DNA of 64,000 nt, taken from Ochotona curzoniae. Taxonomy: Eukaryota > Chordata > Mammalia > Lagomorpha > Ochotonidae. The stretch covers positions 77,232,501 to 77,296,500 of the forward strand of contig NW_024466599.1 of the NCBI RefSeq assembly GCF_017591425.1, read 5' to 3'. Position 1 is the stretch's first letter; every line of letters begins with the position of its first letter. The notes beneath the pieces were generated by a model, which did no database searches, was not told the origin of the DNA, and was given only the letters and a program-made list of their open reading frames with translations. Positions 56,434-64,000 of this stretch are shown piece after piece. The position numbers were made by a program, and so were the translations under genes.

Positions 56434-57539
56434 TCTGGGGAATACTCGAGGCTGGGAAACTGGAGCCTGTTGCTGAGCCCACTACACGGAGCCACTGCCA
56501 GACCTGCCGCTGCCAATGGAGCTGTGACACTCGCAAGGTGGCTGACACTGCTCCAGCAGGATCGGGACCCGTCCCAGTTGCATGGCTAGCGGTCTCCATT
56601 GCAGCGGCTTGCAGCTTCTGTGACAAGCCGCCATTGAGCTGCAGCACAGAGGCGCAGCAGGCGCCCTTGTGTGGCTGTGGCAGCTAGCAGTGAGTGGTGG
56701 CTGCCGCTCCCTGCCATGGCAGGCATGGGTACAACATCACCTGTGCTTAAAATGCTTTTTAAGTGTGAGACAATAACCTAGTAAACAAATATTTAGTCAA
56801 AACCCTACACTACAACAGTCAGTCAAAGTTCCTTGTGGAAGGGTGTGGCTGGCTGACACCCCCTTCCTATTCTCCTGATAAGCTGAAATCTCAGGTCCTC
56901 TATCGTAATTTTGAATAAAAATGCAAGGAGATGTAGGGTGACATTTTGATCTGGACAAAGGCCAATGGAACTTCCTGATCCTTTTAAAATTTCAGGTCAA
57001 ACTATTATTCTAAGAGGTAGAAATTACATCTTACTAAGGGCTCCACCTAGCGGTCCATTTGCTATTCTTATGGAAAAGAAGAAACCTAGAGGAACACCTC
57101 TTTCCAAAGGGAGTAAAACTAAGGGGAAGCAGCATTTTATATTTTCAAAAAGGAACTTCACCAGGGACCAGAGGCCCTTACTGCCTGTTGGCCCATTTGA
57201 TTTCTCAAAGAGTCATGGCTACAAAAAATTTTCTTGACCAGATAAAACCTTACCATTCTTGGATATTCCAAATAGGTGTTCATGCTTCATAAAAGGAAGT
57301 TGTCATTTCTGAGCCTTTAAAACTTAATCTTTTGATGTTACATGTGACTGCAATTTTTCATGAGTCACTGGTTATCTGCCAATTGCTTTTCCTTGAGCCT
57401 GTTCACCAGGCTTTTGCATCTTTCCCTGTGTCAACAGATCTAAACCAGGGCTCCTGGTTGTTGTCCTGTAGATAGGAATCAGTGAACGGTACCACTGAGA
57501 GATCAGGACACAGAGACTGAAAGGAGTGACTCGAACAGT
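56434..57539. other. Unassigned, partly GC-rich DNA, perhaps ERV leader remnant
   Basis: Holds an open frame of 90 codons (56965-57237), rich in lysine, proline and glycine, with no family recognised. Its position between two LTR-like sequences suggests ERV-derived internal sequence but no motif confirms it. Confidence 0.3.
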
Positions 57540-58000
57540 GACCCTAAAGACTGACCCCACCATGCTGGACCTGGCACCACCTTGATGCCTGCTGAACCTG
57601 AACTACGGGAAGTCCCCTAAGCTTTGGTCCCCTTATGGCCCACTCACCTGGGTGAACTTCGTGCTTTAGGCTTAAACCATGCCCTCAGCCAATCCCTATA
57701 CTTTGGCTCCCAGCAGGCCTTGCTCCACCAATCGCCTGAGCCCTTTATCCCTGGTGTCCACCTGGGGTCCATCTGCCAATCCCTGACTCGCACTGCCCAC
57801 ACCCCACATTGAGGCTATAAGGTTGCCTCTGTCCTTTGCTCTCTCTGCTCTGCTCTTTGTCTTGCTCTATTCCTACTTTCCCTATGCCTTGTTACTATCT
57901 CCCCCTGTAACTGTCTCCACTTCCAGAGCAAAGGATCTCTCCTATGACTCTGACCCTGGTGTCTGGCACCCAGGGTTTGTGGAGAAAAAGCTAACTGAGA
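57540..58000 (+). mobile_element. LTR-like sequence
   Basis: Three CCAAT-type boxes (AGCCAATCCC, CACCAATCGC, TGCCAATCCC), a TATA-like GGCTATAAGG at about 57816-57825, a CT-rich R-like region, and TGGCACCCAGGGTTTG at about 57964, which resembles a decayed tRNA-Lys primer-binding site. No AATAAA found; boundaries approximate. Confidence 0.4.
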
Positions 58001-59265
58001 CCCATTACTCCCTGAACCCTTCTGCATCATATTCTTGAAGTAGCCATGTCCTTCCTCAGAAACACCTGCCGCCAAGGCTCTTCATTCATGTCCTCAACTC
58101 CACAGCAACAGTCCTTCCTTTCAGCTCTAGGGTTGCCCCAAAACTTATTCCAGTGCCAACGAATGTGTGCATTACCACTCTGCCAAGAAAGTCGAGGTCT
58201 TATTCATTTAAATCTATAAATACTGTATGAAATTATATGCTGAATATGATATAACTTTTAAACATGAAATGCTGTTATTAATACATAATATATTGTTGAA
58301 ATATGTAATAACTATTATTTTATAACCATAAAAATAATTTTCTAAATCATATACAATACATGCATATATAACATAATGATTAATGGTGATTGTTTATTTT
58401 TACTCAAAGAAATAATTGGAAATAGTAATTCCGTGGATTCTTAAAACAGCAGATCAGCTTACATGCTCTGAAATGTGTACCAATCACCTACCCAAGAAAA
58501 GACAAAAAAAGCTGGACTCAGTGCAGAGGGATGTGGTTAAACTTTCAAACCTCTTGATTAACTCCATCGGTAACCTGAATCTTCCCACTTCCTCAGAGGT
58601 TAGGGTTCTGACTAAAAAGTCTTGTTTTCCTTCAGCTTCCAGCCATAGGCAGCTCATATGAACCTGTAATAAGATGTGTAGGTGAAAATGTTTTAGACAT
58701 CAAAGATGCACATGCTTTATTTTCAGGGTTTCCAGCCACGGGGCAGAAATCATGGATAATTCGGTGAGATTGAGAATGTATTAAGTCACTAGAGACTTGA
58801 ATGTATGTAGATGATCATTCCCGTAAGATGAGTTTTTGTTCCAAAGGTGGAGATATTAGATGACCCACACGCCAAGACAGTCAGTTTCCTCTGGCACAGA
58901 GTACTTCCTGCTTATTCAGTACTCTGGGGAAGCCAGCACAAATAGTGAAGGAGTTCCAGTGTTTACTGCACCCTGGAAACTTGTCATCTCATTGGTTGCA
59001 AATTTGGAAATTAAATCTCAAAGTGTTCAGGTGAATGATCCAAGTACCCTTTGCATTTGTGATTATCTCCTAGTTGGTAATGTTTATTCATTTCCCTTAT
59101 TGCTTCTAAAAGTTAATACATTGAGAGCTTATCTATTGGCAGGCAATGTAAATCCAGACAGATATTGGTTTGATAACAGGCAGCCATCATAAGGAAACAA
59201 ATGACAAGGAATAGAATTGGAATTGAATCTCTATTTTCTCCAGAAAAACATTCCCACATTCTATA
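58001..59265. other. AT-rich single-copy DNA
   Basis: No recognised gene or repeat. Very AT-rich at 58200-58420. Confidence 0.35.
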
Positions 59266-59271
59266 CAGTTT

Positions 59272-59312
59272 TATTGATTGATTGGTTGATTGATTGATCG
59301 ATTGATTGATTT
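59272..59312. repeat. (GATT)n microsatellite
   Basis: About ten GATT/GATC units at the tail position of the old antisense SINE that follows. Confidence 0.9.
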
Positions 59313-59585
59313 GCAAGAAGCAGAGAGCTCATCACTGGCTCACTTCCTCTGCTGTCTGGAATGGCCAGGGCTGACACAGGGTGAATCAGGGAGTCAGAAA
59401 CTAAAGCTAGATCTCACATATGAATGTCAGAAATACAAAAACTGCTGTCTCTTCCGGCTTCCCAGTGTCCACATCAGCAGGGGGATGGAATCAGGAGAAC
59501 ATCTGGAGTTTAAACCCAAGTATGCTGATAAGGAGACACAGGTGCCTTAATTAGCATATGAACTGCTAGACTAAAGGCCTGCCTC
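59313..59585 (-). mobile_element. Old SINE, antisense
   Basis: GCAAGAAGCAGAGAGCTCAT, TCTGGAATGGCCAGGGCTGA, GGAGTTTAAACCCAAGTATG (B-box complement) and a tRNA-like end near AACTGCTAGACTAAAGGCC. Its tail has become the (GATT)n run. Confidence 0.65.
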
Positions 59586-59871
59586 CTACAAAACAATTCT
59601 TGGAGTCCAGAAACTCTGATGTAGTCTCAGCATTTAACCATGTTCACCCTCTTCACTTGCAAAGGCCAGAATATCAGAAGTCTGCATGGCTCCTAGGTAA
59701 CCTCACACACGAGAACTGAAACAAGATGCAGAAAAGCCTAAGACACAGTAGTGATGAATGGGCCTGTATGGATGGTAGAAAAGAGAGTGTAACTGACACA
59801 GATAGACTGGTCCACCATGCATGCTCCTGTGAAATTAGCAAGATTTTTTCTTTCTGAACTGTAGTGAAGCA

Positions 59872-60590
59872 GGCAGATAGTTCTGGGCCACAAGCTTGGA
59901 AGCCACTTCCTCACCATCATCTAGGTGTTCCCTCCTGTCCACCTATGATGCCCACCTATCATCATCTGGAACCTGAGAGGGGGTACCCACTCCCCTCACA
60001 AGCCCCCATAAAGGCCCATGCTGGGGAGCGGCTCGTTCTCTTTCTCATGTGCTCCCATCACTCTGTCACTCTCAACTCATGGCCTCCCCAGTGCCTGCTT
60101 GCTCTCTGGCTTCCCAAGGACAGACTGAGGACAGGCATCCCCTGACCATGACCCCTGTATGTCTGTGTTCCTCACCCCCTGTTCACTGCTTGGGTGGGCC
60201 AGTTAGATGTTAATGCTAAGATGCTTTGTATTTCTAAGCTGTGTGCTTAGCAGGAGAGTTCCAGGAGAGGTGCGGCTTAGCAGTCATGGAATGTGAGCAG
60301 AGCAGAGAAACCAGGGAACAGTGAATATCTGCAGGTTTGTAGGTGTGCCCAGGTTATTTGTTGCATTCTCTTAGGATAAGGAATATTGTTGCAGAAGCTG
60401 GGAGGTAGGTATTCCGTTTAACAGATGAACTTGAGGGTAACAAGCATTTGTTACTTCTGAGGTCTTGATCATCTGGACTTGTGATTTGCTATTTCTAGTG
60501 GGCCTTGTTATCACCAAGCTTAGTTAGTAAAGATTCCTTAATAAATCTAGACATGAATGGCATGATCTTGCTTAGACTCCAAAACAGAGC
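59872..60590 (+). mobile_element. LTR-like repeat, right arm of the inverted pair
   Basis: Sense copy of the repeat at 54790-55521. CCCCCATAAAGGCCCATGCT (TATA-like) at about 60005, R-like CT-rich sequence, CTGTATGTCTGTGTTCCTCA, then about 370 bases through GAGGTAGGTATTCCGTTTAA to AATAAATCTAGACATGAATG. Homology fades by about 60590. Confidence 0.6.
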
Positions 60591-60749
60591 CTTGCTTTTG
60601 AGATGTGTTGGATGTTGGGATAATACGTACACAATTCAGCAGTGCTGTGGGGATTAAATGGAACTGAAGGCAATAGAGGGTGAAGGTTCTGTGCATCCCA
60701 CAGATAATCTGTGTGGACTTTTATAGCAGCCACCTGTTGGTGTTGTGTG

Positions 60750-60905
60750 GTCTTGCACAGATGACTCTACATATTACACAGCCTTCTTCATCTGAGAAAT
60801 GGGCAATGATACAGCTTTCTATACGTTTCCAAGGAGGATTATTTGAACTGACACAGGTAAATATTTTGCAATGCCTGGCCCATTTATCCTGTTCAATGAA
60901 CGTTA
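60750..60905 (+). mobile_element. MIR, sense
   Basis: GTCTTGCACAGATGACTCTA, then TCTTCATCTGAGAAATGGGC, AAATATTTTGCAATGCCTGG and GTTCAATGAACG follow sense MIR order (GACCTTGGGCAAGTTAC, TCATCTGTAAAATGGG, CAGTGCCTGGCACATAG, CTCAATAAATG). Confidence 0.65.
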
Positions 60906-61859
60906 GCCAGAATGATACTGGAAATTAACAGCAACAGTAAAGGCAACCCTAGGTGAGGAAGCCAGGGAACAAAAAGCTTCACATGCAGTCCTACCTAGAA
61001 TCAGATATTATACTCCAAATCTCTCAAGCAGCAGCCTGTATGTCAAAGACGTGGTGAAATTCCTGTAAGAAACCTGATGCTATTAAGATTTAAGGGGAAA
61101 ATCTGATTCATTTGCATTTTTCCAGGATTTATCAATGACTAAGCATATTTTTTCAAACATTCCCCAAAATGATCTATTTTGTTATTCTCCTGTGAACTTA
61201 TTGGAAATTCATACTACACTTTTGCTATAACATTCTGTCTTAAACATTCAAAACACTCCGGTAGTAAACATGACCAGGCTATTTTACAGGGTTTGATGAT
61301 CTACCTAACCCTAATCCTAGCCCTAACCCATGTAAGAAAGATCTATCTAGACATACTCCTAGAAAATAGGTATGACACTACTCTAGATCATTCTCATATG
61401 CCACACACAGATACTGTGAGAGAGAAGTGACAGCTCCATGCAATGTGGTTAAACATTCCAAATGTTACTAGCTTTACCATGAATCATATTTTTCTCCAAA
61501 CTTTCCATTTTTTTTTCATGTTGCCATATTGTGCTGGAAAAATAACAAAAGAATTGAGCCCAAAATAATATTTCTCAGATATTTGAACCTTCTGCCTTCT
61601 CAGGCATATTCATCAGTACATACCTAGCAGGGTCGGTAGTCCATTACTGCACCCAGTCAACAGTATTGAAACTGAAGACACACTTGTCTCTCTGTAATAA
61701 GGCACAGGAAAAAGGAACAGTTCTAGCAATGGGAACTAAACTGCAAAAGAAACAGACAATTAATTATTTTCTGAATAAAATACACGTGTTTGAGTACATC
61801 TTGATTAGTACGAAAAAATCTGTATATTTATCTTGCGTGATTTCTTCTGTTTTTGGTTA
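60906..61859. other. Single-copy DNA with a telomere-like tract
   Basis: No gene recognised; see the separate entry for 61304-61329. Confidence 0.35.
61304..61329 (-). repeat. Short interstitial telomere-like repeat
   Basis: CCTAACCCTAATCCTAGCCC followed by TAACCC is about four degenerate CCCTAA units, i.e. TTAGGG on the minus strand. Confidence 0.65.
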
Positions 61860-62645
61860 AATTTTTATTTTGAATTTTTGAATTTTATGGTACAATTTCA
61901 TATAGACTGGGATTTCCTCCTAAAGTCCCACCCCTGACTGATTTTTCCCATGTTGCTACAATAATATAGTCCTTCATAAGGAGTCATACTTCCATCAGTC
62001 TCATATTTAAGTGTGCCCAACATTGCTGGTACAGACAATGTCAGACAGACAAGCATCCTATTGTCTACACATTTCCTGAAGTTTCATTGGAAGTCCATCT
62101 TTGATTTGGAAGCAGGAATGCATATTGCATGTAGTCCCACATCTGGATATGGTAGTATCTATTACTCCATCAATATTCATTTCCATAAATGAGAAAACAT
62201 GAAATAAGGTCAACAACTAGTATGAATTAGAACAACAGCCACAACAACAACAAAATTATAGTATCATGAAAAATGCACGACAGAGTAACCAGCACATTGG
62301 TGACAAAAAAAAAAAAAAAAAAGGTTCTTGGGTAAAATGATGCCGCTGTGAAATATATGAGCCAATGGCGAATTTGACGATCGTATTTGGAGGAAATGAA
62401 ACAGAAATCAACCATCGAAACACATGCGATTCAGAAAAAAAAAAAAAAAGGTATAGAAAAGGTAATGTAAGTTACACTTGGAATGATGGTTTCTTTTATT
62501 AGAGAGAACGTATGGTATTTGTTCTTTTGTGCTTGACTTATGTCACTGAGGATGTTGGTCTCCAGTCGGGATCATCTAATCGCAAATGGTATGATTTCAT
62601 TCTGAGTAGCTGAGCAATATTCCATGGAGTAGCCACGACCCTGCT
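61860..62645 (-). mobile_element. L1 3' end (ORF2 tail plus 3'UTR), antisense
   Basis: GAATTTTTGAATTTTATGGT, CATTGCTGGTACAGACAATG, GTTTCATTGGAAGTCCATCT, CCACATCTGGATATGGTAG, A-runs near 62307 and 62436. At 62480-62640 it is the complement of the ORF2 C-terminus (GAGCAATATTCCATGGAGTA). Same subfamily as 29489. Confidence 0.88.
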
Positions 62646-62974
62646 TCTAGTGGGAAAATACGGAGTTGCACAAGTAGTGACCCATGAATACTGTGCTGCT
62701 CTCTCTGTAGCCCAGACCCCAGGAAAGACTCTATACCAAATGGATACTGTCCCTCCGTCATACACAGAATTCCTGCTTTGACTAGTCTCCATCAATTGTT
62801 TTGCAAATGTCATCAGATACAACCGATAAAGAGGTAAAATTCTACTTATAAATAGAAAAAATCTTTGCAACTCATTGTGTTGTCATAGCCAATTGAAAAG
62901 TTATGCTGAATATTTGAATCCCAAAGACAGTAGAACTCTCTCACACTGGGAGAATTAACAAAATAACAACAAAT
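62646..62974. other. Short single-copy stretch
   Basis: No recognised gene or repeat. Confidence 0.3.
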
Positions 62975-63070
62975 AACAATTAACATTATTAAACACTTAA
63001 TGTATGCTTGCATTGTGACAAGACCTTTACAACTGTCATTATTGAATCCCCACTGTAAGCCCATAAGACA
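62975..63070 (-). mobile_element. MIR, antisense
   Basis: CATTATTAAACACTTAATGT, then GACCTTTACAACTGTCATTA and AATCCCCACTGTAAGCCCA follow antisense MIR (TTATTGAGCACTTACTATG, CACTTTACATGTATTATC, AATCCTCACAACAACCC). Confidence 0.65.
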
Positions 63071-63735
63071 TGATTTCTGAACAGAAAGCATATACCTTGA
63101 ACCTACTCATAGTCAGAAGGAGAAAAATTGAGTTGCAAAATTAAATTGCTTCAATTTCAGACCTGGGGCCCTTAACCATCAGGGAGATCAAATTGTAATA
63201 GCACAGTTCACAACATAGCTACAGCATAAATTATAAATATAAAGTTTGTAGCAGAAAACTGTGATTCTACCCAGAGTATGATAGTGAGGTTCCAAACAAG
63301 GGTCAGGTGAATGGATGAGAACCACATTGGGCACAGCCAATGATCTGAGCCAGAACCAGGGCCCAGCACTAGCCTCAGACCAAGGATGTGGAAAAAATTC
63401 TGAGCCTCAAAACTACACATGGACTCAGAATCTTGGAAGCTTCCAAGTGAATGCTGTGCAAACAGACCAAAATCAAACCAGGACAGTGTGTGGACAGCTG
63501 GAAGATAAGAGAGCTGCAGATGACAGCCATGCCTGTGTGGTTCCTGGAATGAGGATACTGGAAATCCTACATGTCTGAAGGAGTCCTCATTTGTACCCCA
63601 TCCCGAGTTGTCCTAAGATGATCGTTATCCCGTCCCTACCTGTGCCACATTGAGGAGAGTTCAGTCATCCACAGACGTTATGCTGATTTTTCATGGATCA
63701 CATCATCCAAAAGGCTTAAGAAAATTGCATTAATT
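63071..63735. other. Single-copy non-coding DNA
   Basis: An 87-codon open frame (63315-63578) lacks any recognised domain. No repeat assigned. Confidence 0.3.
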
Positions 63736-64000
63736 GGGCCAGGCTCAATAGCTTAGCAGCTAAATCCTCATCTTGCAAACACTGGGATCCCATACAGGTG
63801 CTGGTTTGTGTCTCAGCTGCTCCACTTCCCATCGAATTCCCTGCTTGTGGTCTGGAGAAGCAGTAGAGGATTGCCCAAAGCCTTGGGATCCTCCTGGTTC
63901 CTGGCTTTGGATCAGCTCAACTAAGCCATTGCAGCCACTTGGGGAATGAACCAGCAGATGGAAGCTCGTTCTCTGTCTCTTCTTCTCTCTGTGTATCTGA
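63736..64000 (+). mobile_element. CSINE, cut by right window edge
   Basis: GGGCCAGGCTCAATAGCTTA head, GGGATCCCATACAGGTGCTG, GGGGAATGAACCAGCAGATG, and CTCTGTCTCTTCTTCTCTCT at the edge; the AATAAA tail lies outside. The B box is lost (GGTTTGTGTCTCA). Diverged. Confidence 0.85.

Noticed and set aside
56965..57237. 90-codon frame between two LTR-like sequences, considered as a gag or env fragment
   Set aside because: No retroviral motif is visible; position alone is not enough.
1..64000. CRISPR arrays, bacterial operons, prophage or defence systems
   Set aside because: No regularly spaced direct repeats, no dense coding and no ribosome-binding sites; sequence character is mammalian throughout.

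Overview
This window looks like intergenic (or deep intronic) DNA from a lagomorph nuclear genome, most likely a pika (Ochotona). The main evidence is about fourteen copies of a tRNA-derived SINE that is lagomorph CSINE in architecture: a tRNA-like head with A and B boxes, a central 'GGGACCCTGCACCCG'-type body, an 'AGTGAATCATCGG' box, a CT-rich stretch and an A-rich AATAAA tail. The head in these copies reads CTCGCCTTGCACGCCC then GGATCCCATATGGG, which I associate with pika rather than rabbit. Older, more diverged SINEs end in a rabbit-like CTTTCAAATAAATAAAT tail and would be the shared ancestral generation. Family names come from memory of consensus sequences; no search was run. I found no intact protein-coding gene, rRNA, tRNA, CRISPR array or bacterial-style operon. 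The longest open frame (265 codons, 5466-6263, minus) lies inside a GC-rich mobile element and is probably a composition effect.

Layout. 1-9.5 kb: two ancient L1 remnants, a SINE cluster, and a discrete 1.5 kb GC-rich retroposon (copy A, 5286-6814, minus) inserted into an ancient L1ME-like element with a recognisable target-site duplication. 10.0-12.3 kb: a second GC-rich copy (B), followed directly by the tail of an L1 that lacks nearly all of ORF2. 13.4-16.4 kb: an L1 with 5'UTR and broken ORF1 but only a stub of ORF2, with the same ORF2 junction. 16.4-29.5 kb: mostly single-copy AT-rich DNA with MIRs and SINEs. 29.5-31.5 kb: two L1 3' ends placed head to head. 31.5-48 kb: single-copy DNA with SINEs, L1 3' ends, MIR, L2 and small DNA transposons, plus one candidate coding-gene remnant (40.3-40.6 kb, minus). 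48.3-50.5 kb: third GC-rich copy (C), joined to an inverted L1 3' portion and itself split by a younger L1 with a 5' inversion and two poly-T tracts. 50.5-60.6 kb: a cluster of LTR-like sequences, including a pair of roughly 94% identical repeats in inverted orientation (54.8-55.5 and 59.9-60.6 kb) and a gammaretrovirus-type solo LTR at 56.04-56.43 kb. 60.6-64 kb: MIRs, an L1 3' end, a short telomere-like tract and a SINE cut by the window edge.

Best candidates for something undescribed: (1) the A/B/C family of GC-rich, L1-linked composite retroposons; A is a clean insertion with its own tail and target duplication. (2) ORF2-less L1 copies sharing one deletion junction, which means either an amplifying non-autonomous L1 or repeated retrotransposition of a spliced L1 RNA. 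No genes act together here; the window records successive retrotransposition.
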